Made by a program: the position numbers and the translations under genes | Assembly: GCF_963662255.1 (NCBI RefSeq) | Contig: NC_085050.1 | Location: forward strand, 9,482,334-9,546,333 | Reading direction: 5' to 3' | DNA length: 64,000 nt | Source: Cinclus cinclus | Taxonomy: Eukaryota > Chordata > Aves > Passeriformes > Cinclidae | Shown: piece by piece, positions 14,201-25,500 of the stretch | How the letters are laid out: each line of letters opens with the position of its first letter | Position numbering within the stretch: the first letter of the stretch is position 1 | Notes under the pieces: model-generated | The model's input: the letters and a program-made list of their open reading frames with translations, nothing else | What the model was told of the DNA's origin: nothing | Databases searched by the model: none

Positions 14201-17200
14201 TGAAAAGCTTGTCATTATATTCATTATCTTTCTGGTACTATAAACCATAGTACTGTAGGAAAAATAGGACTGAAGCAGTTGTCAAGAGAGAGTCTCTGCC
14301 CTGAGGTTTGGATGCTCTTCTGTGTATGTCTGACAGATGTTTGTTCAGTTCTGCAGTGAGAATCCTTAATCCACCTTGAATCATCCAAAGTCCTCTGCTA
14401 TTCTTACATTCACAATCTATTTCCTAGCAGTTGTGCTGTTTCTCATTGTAATTTAGGCCTCATTTAAATTTTGTTCTCCTTTCTATTCCATTGCAACACC
14501 TTAGATAAGGAGCCTCCAGCTCTTACTCATAAGGGTGAATGGTTTCCTTCAAAATATTTGTATTTTCTCAGTTGAGTAGAAGTCTGTCACAGCAATCTTC
14601 TTTTACGAATGATGTTTAAGCCATGAGGCTGTTGTGCATGGAGGGGAAATGCCACTATTTTTGTCCATAGGGAAATGCCACTATTTCTGTCCTTACTGCC
14701 AAGCTCTTCCAAATGAGCTGAGCAGACTGAATCCTAAGACTCCTATTTAGAGAAGGGAGGCTGGGAGCTGGAATAGCTTGCAGAATAGTTGTGCACCATA
14801 TTTCAGAAACCTTCATCCTTTCCCAGTTCCCACAGGGGAGCTGGTTGCCTGGGCATTCCCATGAGCCAGGCCCAACCCTGAGTGTTTCAATACTCAAATT
14901 AAACTTCCCTGGAGGGAGGTCTGATCTCCCTGTACCTCTGTGCCACGGGCTCTGGCTTTCTAACAGCCCATAGCTGAATGGGCAAGTAGCAAATATGCTC
15001 CCAGGGAAGCAGTGCACTTTCAATATTGCTTTTTGACTTGTAAATTATCTCTCTTCCATTTCCCCCCTTATTCCATAGGAGCAAATTCGTCAGCATTGCA
15101 ACAGACAGTCTTGTTCTCTGACAGCCTCTGCTTGCAATACCAAACCTACACAATGCTTGATGGGAAATGTTCTGAGGGGATGAATTAAGGAATAAACATA
15201 AAACAATGCTGTGGATGGAAATTCAGCTAAAATATCACCTTAATGCTGATTATGAACACTGAATCTGTATTAAAGTTTCCTTAGATGGGTAGGGACTTGA
15301 GGCAGGCAGACAAGAAAGAGAGACAGGAGGTATGTCTGAATGTGAGGAAATCTGTAGAGCAAGTAAACATTCTTAAGTATCCCCTTCAGCTTTTTTGTCT
15401 TGCTGACAATGCCATTTGTATAGCAGAAAATATATTAAATTACTTTGAAAATCAAAGAGAACAAACAGGGAAGTTTTGCAGGGCAAATATACAGCAGCAG
15501 GAAGTCTCCTATTACATTTACATGAAAAAAGCTCCTGGTGTACTTGCAGTGTTTCTCCTGTCAATCAGGCACTTTGGCCTTTGGATGCTGTTTTAAGCAA
15601 GGTATCTGTTTTCAGAGGAGGAGATGGGAACGTTGCTTGGGTGAGTGGGTCAAAGTTCTCCATATAAAGTTTTAATTCAACAAGAAGCAGGGTTTTAGCA
15701 CAGAATGTGATGTTTTCTTCTGTCCAGACTCAGTGTCAGGAAATTTAATAGCCCAGACCTGAAGAGTTTGTGAGCTACCCCTGGAAGGCAGAGTAGAGGC
15801 TGGGCAATGACAAGTGGTCACTTGGTAAATGCAGTGCAGGGCTGTGTGTGTCTCCTCACTGGTCATGCAATGAGAGGTCAGAAGATTTGAAAATGTAAAC
15901 TCTCTGGGCTCAGTTTATAGTTTATGTTCCATCTTCCCTCTGTTTAGGTTTGTTTTTTTTTCATGGCTCTTTCTTGAAGCAGATGTGCTGTAAACTTCCT
16001 TATTTTTGAGGAATGGGCATAATGCAATGATTATGAAGTTAGAAAAATATTTCAAATTGTTGTCTTCACTGAGCTACAATAAACTTTTGAGTCTAATCAA
16101 ATGTTGGAATTCAAAATATCCTGTAGATTATTTTAATTTTGTCACATTTTGAATACCTTCTTCCTCTTAAATATTGAGGGAAGTAGAAGAGAAGTAACTC
16201 TCTTGAAGAGATGCTCAGTTCTGGCAAACAATTGAGCAAGTGAGCCACACGGAACTGGATGGCAGAGGAAACTGGAAAAAAAAAAAATCTTAAAAATCCC
16301 TTGAAAAGAATAATGGAAGGGAGTGTCTGTCTCCTGCTGGATACTTTATTTGCTCAGAAATTTATCTTGCTAACTTGCTTTTTCCATTCCTCAAGTGTTA
16401 TCCTAGAATTCATGAATAAGAAACAAACCAGTTTATACAGTAGCTGAAAAGAAGAAGGAAGAAAATATCTAGGTTGATCTCTGTTGACATGTGTTTATAT
16501 GATGCAGTTCAAAACGTCAAAAAAATTCCCTGAGAGATTTGACTATGTAAATATTTTTTAGTTGCCAGATTTGAAAATGAGGAAAATGCAACAGGTCAAA
16601 TCCTGAAACATTAACATGATTCTTTTAAATACGCTCTGAATGAGAAAATTTAAACTTGACCATAAATGGATTGGAATATCTTACTGTTTCAAATCTCCTT
16701 TCCTGTCCTGGGTGTTCTTCACAAATCCTAAAAAATGTTGCTTAAAAATCCACAATGCCTTTGGAATAATTTCTGCTGAATTGCAAAGTTTTTGAGGGAA
16801 TAAAAACCCAACTCCACACAGGTTTTGTGATGAAGCTGGAATTACCATAAGGCTGCAGTCTTTCTTCAAAGTAAGGTGAGGTTTTTGGCTTCATAAAACA
16901 ATTCTGATGTTTTTAATGCAGAGGGAGGATGAATTAATGTAAGAAAAAGGAAGATGAGTTACAGTGAAAATAGAAGTAAATCACGTAGCCTGGGGCTGAA
17001 AAAAGAGAGAGGAGAAAAAAGAAATTGCCATTTTCTTTAGATTCCCAGGCCATGCAGTTTTCTTAGATATTTCAGAATATTTATCTTGCAGAATTTCTTT
17101 GTGTTGCATAAGAGCTATGGTAATTTTTGCACACTATTTTAAAAACAATTTGCAGAGCAGTGTCTCACCTGCTCAGAGACTATTCATCATCTTGGAAGAG

Positions 17201-20200
17201 TGTTAATTTTATATGTTAACCCCAGCATCCTGCAGCACATGGCAGAGCCTCCCTGTCACCAGTGGCAGGGTTACTCATACCCACAGCCTCCCACCCGATT
17301 CCTCTTCAGTTCCATCTACTGCACAAGAAGTTCCCTCACAATTATTCATGCCAGGAAGCAAATGCCACTCAACTCTGCTGAGGTGTCCACAGTGACAACA
17401 GCAGAGATTCAGGGCTGGATGGGGGTGATGTAACCCTGCATCCAACACGTGGGAATGCTGCTGCTGCTGAGTTTGCTGGTTAAGAAGGAATGTGGGTGTG
17501 CTGACAAGCCACGCTGCATGGGTACCACCCTGCAGCTTTCTGAGTTGATGGCTCTTGTTTTCTCAAATTTCCCTAGTACAGCTTCCTGCTGACCAAAATT
17601 AGGCTGGGGAAGGGAGGCTGGCTGTGCCACCTGGTGTGTCCATGGTAAAGCTTTCCTGGCTGGAACACTGGGAGGGTGCTTCACAATGTGCTGTGACCTT
17701 GATTCAATCCCCATAGAGCAGATCCCTTGTGTTCCCTTGCCCCTGGCCTGGTGTATCCATGTCTGAACATGGATGGTGGACTGCTGAAATGTGGCAGTTT
17801 TCTCATTCACTTAGATAGATTTGGATCCAATCTGACCAGATTTCAATGAACACTTGAAAGTTTTTTGTTGCTAAAGCCACATTATGGATTGTAAAGGCAT
17901 CTCCCAACTCATTTCTCACTGGCGTTTTACTTCTTAGCTGAAGGCAGCTTTCCCTGTGAGGAAGGTAGTACTCACCACAAACAGGGAGAGACAGCATCCT
18001 TAGGTTTTACAGAAGGCATCCGTCCTCTCTAAAGAAGGAAAACAACAAAATTAGATTTTAATCCCACAAACTCAGGATAAATAATTTAACAATTTTTAAA
18101 ATTGCCTAAATGAAGAACAATGACTTGTAATTTTTTGTGGGTATTTTTTTCTTCTTCTAGATATTTCAGAAACATCTACTAAAAATGAAACAGGTATTTA
18201 GATTTAATGTGAATTTCTGTCTTTGTAAACAGGTGGTGCTTCTGTCATGGCAGCTTCTGGGTCTTTGAAAGTGCATAGAGGGCACAGTCTCCAAGCTGGT
18301 AGGTAAAAGTAATCATGAGATATGTGTGTGCATGTAAATTGAAACTAAATTAAACTTAAATTATTTTAAACTTCAGAAAATATTAAAGGTAAGGTATGAT
18401 TTGATTCACTATTGTAAGGCTTACCTATTTCTTTGGGTTTTTTGCTTTGAGTAGTTTTTGTCAGAAAGGCATTGACAGATGGGATAAGTTTAGAAGAGGC
18501 AGTGACAGATGAGATAAGTGACAGAGTATAAGCAGTAATCTTATTCACAGCAGTAAAATGCTGCCATCACTTTAACAAAGGGCACCCACCAAAAAAAATT
18601 CACCTCAGGCCATGAGAAGTCCTGTACTCTAACAATGATATGCTGGGAAAAAAGACCCACCACATTTAAATATACTTCTTCATGAAAATGGAGGAAAAAA
18701 GCACTCCCAGCAGATAGAATTATGTGTGTCTGTCATTCAAAATTAATTGCAATATGTTCATTCTATGGACACAGCATTTTTACTTGCCTGGTTTTAACTG
18801 AGATGGAGTCTGAGATTGTGAAGAAATGTGGGCATCTCTTGTCAGCTTCATGCTTGGGGAAGGCCAGTGATGTGCAGCCTGGCTTCTTTGTGAAGATGGC
18901 GATTTGCACTTGGAAAGCCAAGTTATCTTTGTAAGGGCTAGTTTAAGCATTTTCAATGGTTTTTCAGAAATCAAGAAGTTATCCATCATGCTGGAGGTGG
19001 AATTTTAACAAGAGTCTTCCAGATGCTCCCAAGATCACCCACGCATTGCTCCCTGATTCATGCATGCAAGATACCTCTGCTCCCACACTGATGCACTGCT
19101 GTTGACTTCAGTGGCCTTCAGTGTGAATAGTTGTAAAAGTGTCCTAAATTTTATTTCTTTGATGTTATGTTCATGAAGAAATGCTGACATCACTGTTAGA
19201 GAAAAGCCAGCACTAGCTGCTGTTTGTGCTTTCTGATATTATTCAGTATGATTTAGTTTAAAAGGCTGCAACTCAAAACCAGCAAATCATAGGCTTTGAT
19301 TGTATTGTACAAATTCCTAAATCCAAAGCCATTAACAGTGTTCCTGAATTCTAGGTCCTAAAGGTGGGTATGAGATGTTACCACTTCCTTCAGAACCTGG
19401 AACTCCAACTAGTTCTGAGGAACCTGGTGAGTACAGATTTTTGTGTCAGAGGTCACTAACACCTCTTGTTTCTTTTACATTTTCCTTTTTTATTTTTATT
19501 TTTCTTTAAATTGCTGCGATCTCTTCTAAGTGTAATTTTTGAAGTGTTGCCCTTTGAACATGTCAGCTTTACATGCATGCTAACACATTTATCTTTGGGC
19601 TGTATTTATAGTGCTGCTTTCTTTCTGTGTGATTTATCGTTCATTCCTGAGAACAGTGCCTATATTGGGTAGAAAATATTAATAACTAACACTTGCTGAA
19701 AGAAAGACTGCAACACCAGTTTCAAATATATAACTTTCTTCTTCCCTCCCCAGTTATAATCTTTTCCTTTCTTTTCCCCTCAGTTGAGGGCCATTGCATT
19801 TTCACTCTTCTCTTGATACTTGCTTGAGTATCTTTTTTGATTCCTAGAGTTTCCCCCTTTCTCTCCAAGCAATCATGATATTCTAGCAATTCTTTCAGGA
19901 TGCTGTAACCATGCATTGTGGTCTGTTTTTCTCTCAAATGCTCCTTTCCCAATGTTCTCAAATACTGGCCCACTGACCCCTCTTGAAGCACCTCCTGCCT
20001 CTGTCCACCCAGAAGGGAAAAAGCACCCAAAGCGCTATCCATGGCTCACTCTGTGCACCATGTTTTCATTAGTAGGAACATTTCAGTGTTTTGTGCTTTT
20101 TAAACAAACCCTTCTCTTCAAACAAATAAAAGCCAGTTTTCAGTGCCTAATAAAGATTTTTGTTTGTTTGTTTGTTTTTTTTAAAGGAAAAATGAAAACC

Positions 20201-23200
20201 AAGCATTCCTATGTTTGCAAAGAATGTGCAGTTTCTATTGAGATGCCACTGACTGAACAATGGAAGGCTTTTCCTTTCCTTCCGTTCCAGTTTGCTCAAC
20301 TGGTTTTTTAATTTTTTGTTTTTTATTTTTTATTCTTCTACTTCCTGTTTTGAGAAGAATATTCAACTGTTGCCAGCTTTTTTTTTTTCTCCTCTGTGTG
20401 TTTCTTTTGCTTTTCTTGCACAAAACCCTACCAAATCTCTATATGTAGCTTTTTAGTTCTCAGGAAAATCACTTGGCTTGTTTGCAACAGGTATGATATT
20501 CAGCCTTCTTAAACCTGTTAACTGTTCAGTTCTGTAGGGGATCTTGCAAGTTTTCATGCTAGCTAACTTTGAGGATGCTTCACTTAGCACTTCTGTTACA
20601 TCACTTCAACAGCACACAGAAAGACCAAAAATTATCTTTTCCTTCATGACTGTTCGTGACTCTGTACTTAAGATTGTCACTTGCAAATTCTGCAGGTTTT
20701 CAATGCTATGATTTTTCTGAGTCCCCTTTTGCTCAATCAGGCCAAATTCCTTTGCAGTACTTTGGACACAATAATTGAAAATAATTTCTGAGAATGATTT
20801 TCATGACAGTATAAAAAATTCCTTCTGCATTTGGTTCTCCATTGATTTTGTCATTTTGTTCTTAACGTCTTGCTTTGCAACCACAACTTGAAGTCTGACT
20901 GACAGAAAAATGTTTGTACACTTTTCGGATTTTCCTATGTTTTTTAAATGAAAATTTGTGAGGAAATTTGCCAGATTTCCAGTCTTTTCGATTTTTGGAC
21001 TGTATACTAGACTCCTTTGATTTAAACAGCTTAAGCCTGGAGAGATTCCATTATCCTGGAACATACCGATACTGTTGCCGAACATTGTATAAGTTATATC
21101 TGCTACTCATTATACTTCCAAGAAGATGAAAAAGTTTCTCTCAATGGTTATTCACTGCTGCTATTGTCTGGATGTAAGAAGTAATTATTCTCTATGCTCC
21201 AAAATGTCTTGATATCCTACTGCCTCTCCATTCACTTCTCAGTAGTGCCTAAATGGGCAAAAATGAAAAGCAGTGGCTTGGACCAAAAAAAAGATTTAAT
21301 ATGAGTTCTTTGTGGGGACAAGGAAGGGCTTAAGAGGAGACCTTCTTGAAAAAGGAGAACCTCAAAATGATACTATTTTCCCTCTGCATTTCTCTGTCTC
21401 AAACTGATTTAAGAGTACAAAGTCTTTAAGGCTAAGGACTCCAACTGGACTGAACAGGCAGACAAGATTAAAATAATTGTAAGCAGGGCAAGATGAGCTC
21501 TTGAGGATTAAACCAGTAGACCAAAAAAGTTGTTTTTAAGTAAAAATTGTTTTATAGGAACTGTGCCCTAGTAGGTGTTAGTCTATGTCTAATTTTAGAA
21601 ATTTCTAGAAAACTCTGCGGGATTTTCTCTAAAGTTCTTGTGATCTTTGCTATTTAGAAGGGTTTTCCCACTATTTTTTTCCTTCAATGAAAGTCCTTTA
21701 ATACCTTGTTGTCCTCACTTGGCATAATTCCTATCTTTTTCAGTCCTGCACAGGGAAGCTGTCAACGTTGTATCCTCAAGTTTGCCATCCCTTTTCTTGA
21801 CACAATTCTTCAGTCAAAAACAGTTTTTGGGACATGCTTTAAGAACCTCTACTGATTTTGCTTTCTGTCTTGCAGTACCTCACATCTTCCTAGAACAAAC
21901 TATTTCATATAAAGCTTTACTAACCTAAGGTAGAGCTGGAAGCCTTGTGAGATAGTGCTGCTGTTAGAAATATCTGCAGTGTTTGCCTTCTGTCACAACA
22001 CAGAAAGATCCCTGTCTGTGGTCTGTGGCCTTCTGCATACATCCTGACGTGATCATTGTCTCAGGATATTTGAAGTAGAAGATGTAGTTTTCTCATGTCC
22101 CATCTACCACTGAGGAATGTGCAGTTTGGCAAGCAGAGTTATTGCTGCTCAGTGTTTGCTTTCAGTGTGCCTGTGTGAACTGGATCACTGCAAACAGCCC
22201 TGTTATGACCTGTTACTCATTTCAGAAGGGGCTGTAGGTTATTCAGCTGATGTCCCCACACCAGATCGACCCCACAGTGAGACAGCCACTTATGTTAATA
22301 TTCCTGTCAGCCCTACTTCCAAAAAACAGCTTCACTACATGGAACTGGAACTTCAAGAATCTAGCACAAGCATAAGAGGTAAGGAAGTCTATGATACTTT
22401 TAAACAGCAAAGAATATGCAGAATGCATGGGGCTATGTGGAATCCTGATTTCATATAGGGAGCAGATGAGGGACCTGGGGGTGTTCAGCCTGGAGAGAAG
22501 GAGGCTTGGGGGGACCTTATCACTCTTACAACTACCTGAAAGGAGGTTGTAGCTGCGTGGGGGTCAGCCTCTTCTCCCAGGCAGCAGTGAAAGGAGAGGA
22601 CATGGATGGCCTCAAGCTGCCCAAGGGGAGGTTCAGGTTGGACATCAGTCAGGAAGAATTTTTTCACTGACAGGATGGTCAGGCATTGGAACAGGCCTCC
22701 CAGGGAAGTGATGGAGTTCCTGGAACTGTTCAAGAAATGACTGGCTGTGGCACTTAGTGCTATGGCTTAGTTGATGGTGGTGCTTGGTCAAAGCTTGGAC
22801 TTGATTTGGAGGTCTTCTCCAACCTTAATGATTCCATGATCTACCCACAGGTTTCTGCTAACAGAGGAGTTGATCCCTGTTATGTTTCTGAGGCAATTAT
22901 TTAAATTGGCATCTCTACGTGGAAAAGATTTTTGAGTAATGAATTTCTATAAGATGTTGCATCCCTTTGACAGGTGATTGCATGTGCATTCCTTCTAAAG
23001 TGAACATTTCAAACTCTGGAGTTTGAAAGACAGTAATTTTCTTCTGTTCTCAGGATTTTCATTGCATATTAGGACTACACTTACCTCATTTTTCTTTCTT
23101 GGCTTCAGAAACGGGTGTGGGTGTACAGGGCTTGCTCCTGAAGATACTGGCTCTGGAGCCATGCAGCAAATGGTTCAGTACAGAACAGAATGTTCTTCTA

Positions 23201-25139
23201 TCTGCTCTCCATGAGGACATGTGGAAGTGCTACAGACAGAAAGCAAATGATTTAAATTTTTAATGTTTTTGTTGGTTTTTTAAAAATTAATTTTGTTTGG
23301 ATTGGATATTTTACTTCTAATGCTTACCTTGGGCAATTAGCACATAAATATGCAAAAGATCTGCCAAATGCTGTCATTTAGAGATGCAGTCCTTGCTACA
23401 GCAAGACCCTCATCAGAATCTGGCATTTAATTGCTAGAATTTGATATTGATGGGTTTTCCACGTATACTTCTCAGCTATAAAGATTTTCATTTTTATATT
23501 TCTAATTTCAGCAATTTTATTAACTTTGAAATGCTAGCACTTTCCCTGTTGCTTTTAAAACGTTTTTATGGTTTTCATTATGTAATTCTAAGCTTCTCCC
23601 AGACCTAATGTAGTTCTCTTTACAACATTGTGTTGAAATGTAAAAGCAATATTTTCTCTTAATTTTAAAGACAATGAACCAAGGCATTAAAAATGAAAAG
23701 TTAAATGCTATAAATTTTCCTAAAATGCCAACTTCCTCCCCGATCTCAAATTGTGTAACTTTCAAAGTGACTGTAATGATCATAAAGATTTTATTTTTTC
23801 TTATTAAAGTTTTCCCAGCCTCTAGCCTTAGGGAAGTATTTTACTGCCTAACAGACTGAGTGGCTTCTGCCTCCCCCATTGCCAAGAAAAGTGAGCTGAG
23901 GTGTCATTCTGTGTGAGGCTGAAGGTGGGTGGTCTGATAAACGTTCATAGGGTGCCTAATCCAGACAAAGAACAGTGTCAGCTGCCATAAGGGTTTTCTG
24001 TTCAGGTATCAGGTGTTGTTCAATTCCTGATTCGTAGCCTGGGGAGGAAGCCTCCCAGAAGAGGGAGAGCCGAGATCAGGGGTGCAGATTTGAAACTGGG
24101 GCAGAAATGCAAGTGGTTCATTTGCTTATTGAGGAAAGCCAGACAACTAGAACAGGCAGATAACAAAGCTTTCGAGGTGTTTTGTTTTAGAGGTGGTTTT
24201 CCCCTGTCTTGGTTTGAAAGACAGTTGTCTGCTAAGAAGGGCAGGAGCCTCTTTTTGAAATGGAGGATATAAACCCCCTCCCTTCAAATTACTGTAATTT
24301 TGAAATTAAGGGGCTCTCGGGCAAAAATATGACAATAGGAATAACAGTTCTTTACTAAGAAAATTAAAATAGAAAAACAGTATTACAAAGAGCAAACCCA
24401 GAACACTGACAGAGTCAGAATACAATCAAACACCCCATCAGTCAGGGTGTTGGTAGCAGTCCCATTAAATGGTGGCTGCAGTCCTCCTGCAGTGACAGAT
24501 GTGGTTCTCTTGGAGCAGTGGTCCTGTAGAAGGGTGCAGTTTTCTGCCAAAGGTCCAGTGTTGATGTAGAAGGATCTGGTTTTCCATTGGAATCCAGTGG
24601 GAAAAGGCTGCTCTGATGTTCTAAATCTCAGATTTTATCTAGGTAGGAAATGCTTGGCTCCTCCCCGTGGGCAGAGCATCTCCCAATGGGATGATGTAAT
24701 TTTATCAGTGATGCAGTGGGACTCAATGGCACATTAACAGAAGATATCTCCCTGGAGGAAGGATGGGTTGTGGAAAAGATAAAGAACAATGTCTCACCTG
24801 GTTTTAACAGATGGTGATAGAATGCACAGCCCTGGTCACATCCTGTATTGCAACCCAAGACACCCCTTACTCCCTTTATACAGCTTTCTCTAAGACTGAA
24901 CAAATATAATCCAGGATATCTGTGGAGGAAGTGTCACAACAGCTTTTTATTCAGGAATATGTGAGGGTGTAGTCTTCTACAGGATTCTGTTTGCTGTTTC
25001 AGGGGGTGGATCATCCCGTTATGTCCAGATTGACATTGCAGCCACCGAGACCGCGCACAAAGTGGGGACGCAGCACGCGCAGTGTCGCGAGGAACGCCTG
25101 CAGGAGCTGGAGCAGAAGAAGAAAGGAGCCCAGCAGTGA
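11159..25139 (+). CDS. DOK7: DOK7 (docking protein 7), 3' part, six exons
   Basis: DOK7 is a cytoplasmic adaptor that binds and activates the kinase MuSK at the neuromuscular synapse. Only the tail is here. Exons 11159-11201, 18161-18193, 18233-18298, 19355-19426, 22226-22378 and 25003-25139 join in frame to 167 residues plus stop. All have AG/GT borders, and every junction after the first exon is phase 1. The tail carries three tyrosine motifs, TYVNIPVSP, LHYMELELQE and RYVQIDIAATETA, then a charged stretch (REERLQELEQKKK) before the stop. These resemble the C-terminal tyrosine motifs of FRS2 and IRS adaptors. The PH and PTB exons are not visible and should lie upstream of the window. The DOK7 name rests on this adaptor-like tail plus position: in human 4p16.3 DOK7 is the gene next to LRPAP1, facing it. 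Another FRS/IRS/DOK-type adaptor is the alternative. Confidence 0.75.
12983..13037 (+). repeat. Direct repeat with internal inverted repeat
   Basis: The 18-base segment ttaatccaaggtattaac occurs at 12983-13000 and 13020-13037. Between the copies is ttggatta, the complement of taatccaa, so the block can form a small hairpin. No function is evident. Confidence 0.8.
14644..14695 (+). repeat. 26-base tandem duplication
   Basis: Two adjacent copies start gggaaatgccactattt and differ at two positions. This is a local duplication inside a DOK7 intron. Confidence 0.9.
18161..18193 (+). CDS. DOK7: DOK7 mini-exon, candidate mutually exclusive
   Basis: This 33-base symmetric phase-1 exon has a strong pyrimidine-rich acceptor (cttcttctag) and a cag/gtattt donor. 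It encodes DISETSTKNET plus the split glycine. Only 39 bases separate it from the next exon, so the two may be alternatives rather than spliced together. Confidence 0.5.
18233..18298 (+). CDS. DOK7: DOK7 exon: GASVMAASGSLKVHRGHSLQA
   Basis: This 66-base symmetric phase-1 exon lies between the acceptor ctttgtaaacag and the donor gtaggt. The encoded segment is basic and serine-rich with no recognised domain. It begins 39 bases after the preceding mini-exon. Confidence 0.55.
19355..19426 (+). CDS. DOK7: DOK7 exon with GYEMLPLPSEPGTP
   Basis: This 72-base symmetric phase-1 exon lies between acceptor gaattctag and donor gtgagt. It encodes a proline- and serine-rich segment with one tyrosine (GYEMLPLP), a plausible phosphorylation site in a disordered adaptor tail. 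Confidence 0.65.
19427..22225 (+). other. DOK7 intron, about 2.8 kb
   Basis: I see nothing coding. The stretch is T-rich in places, with four TTTG units near 20160-20177 and long T runs near 20380. Confidence 0.55.
22226..22378 (+). CDS. DOK7: DOK7 exon with YVNI and YMEL tyrosine motifs
   Basis: This 153-base symmetric phase-1 exon lies between acceptor catttcag and donor gtaagg. It encodes GYSADVPTPDRP, TYVNIPVSPTSKKQ and LHYMELELQE. YVNI fits the YxN motif bound by GRB2-type SH2 domains. A CR1 element begins about 80 bases downstream. Confidence 0.8.
22456..22845 (+). mobile_element. CR1 LINE 3' fragment in DOK7 last intron
   Basis: Avian CR1 landmarks appear in order: ttcagcctggagagaagga, acaactacctgaaaggaggt, gcattggaacaggcctccca and the 3' end ttccatgatct. 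It is truncated and non-coding. It starts about 80 bases after a DOK7 coding exon. Confidence 0.85.
24205..24862 (-). mobile_element. Solo LTR of an endogenous retrovirus
   Basis: The 658-base element begins TGTCTTGG and ends CCAAGACA, a perfect 8-base terminal inverted repeat with TG...CA ends. It is flanked by CCCC on both sides (24201-24204 and 24863-24866), a probable target-site duplication. There is no internal gag, pol or env. I associate this LTR family with passerine genomes from memory. The minus orientation is tentative and rests on the GATAAAAT box preceded by a GC-rich stretch when read on that strand. It lies about 140 bases before the last DOK7 exon. Confidence 0.75.
25003..25139 (+). 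CDS. DOK7: DOK7 last coding exon and stop
   Basis: The exon follows acceptor gctgtttcag and ends at TGA 25137-25139. It encodes RYVQIDIAATETAHKVG, then a predicted charged helix with REERLQELEQKKKGAQQ at the C-terminus. The base composition is markedly GC- and CpG-rich compared with the flanking intron and 3' UTR, as expected of conserved coding sequence in an AT-rich setting. Confidence 0.8.
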
Positions 25140-25500
25140 CCTGTCTAGGAAAGAACTTTGTGCTCACCACAAATTCATACTAATTCACCTTCCAAAAGAT
25201 TCACATTTATTGTAAAAAAACCACTCACACAAAACGCTGCCATTGCTTCTTGCAGTTATACGAGATTCATTCCGATATCTTGATTCCTAATTGGAAAGCT
25301 GGTGGCATGAGGGGTGTGTTTGCTCTTTCCTTTTATTTTAATTTGGTTGTAAAGTCCAGATTTTTTTGTCATATGTAATGGCAGATGTAACTTAACTTTT
25401 TCTATAACTCTAAATTCATGGCAAACCTGGAACCAATTTCAGTGTTTATTAAATGGTGGCATTTTCTTTGAAAATAAAGAACTTGAATGTGTGTAGATAG
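25140..25500 (+). other. DOK7: Probable DOK7 3' UTR with polyadenylation signal
   Basis: AATAAA lies at 25473-25478, followed after about 15 bases by a GT-rich tract (gaatgtgtgtag, then gtgagtgtgtgtgttg). This is the classic layout of a cleavage site near 25495. A second AATAAA at 26390-26395 could serve a longer transcript. RNA 3' ends would decide. Confidence 0.5.

Larger units (their letters stand above)
11202..18160 (+). other. DOK7 intron, about 7 kb
   Basis: I see no coding exon here. Small features are a repeat and hairpin motif near 12983-13037 and a 26-base tandem duplication at 14644-14695. Frames around 14655-15153 and 17200-17810 show no family resemblance and no supporting splice sites. 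Confidence 0.55.

Noticed and set aside
17409..17810. 133-codon minus-strand open frame in a DOK7 intron
   Set aside because: There is no recognisable protein family and no matching splice sites in adjacent sequence.
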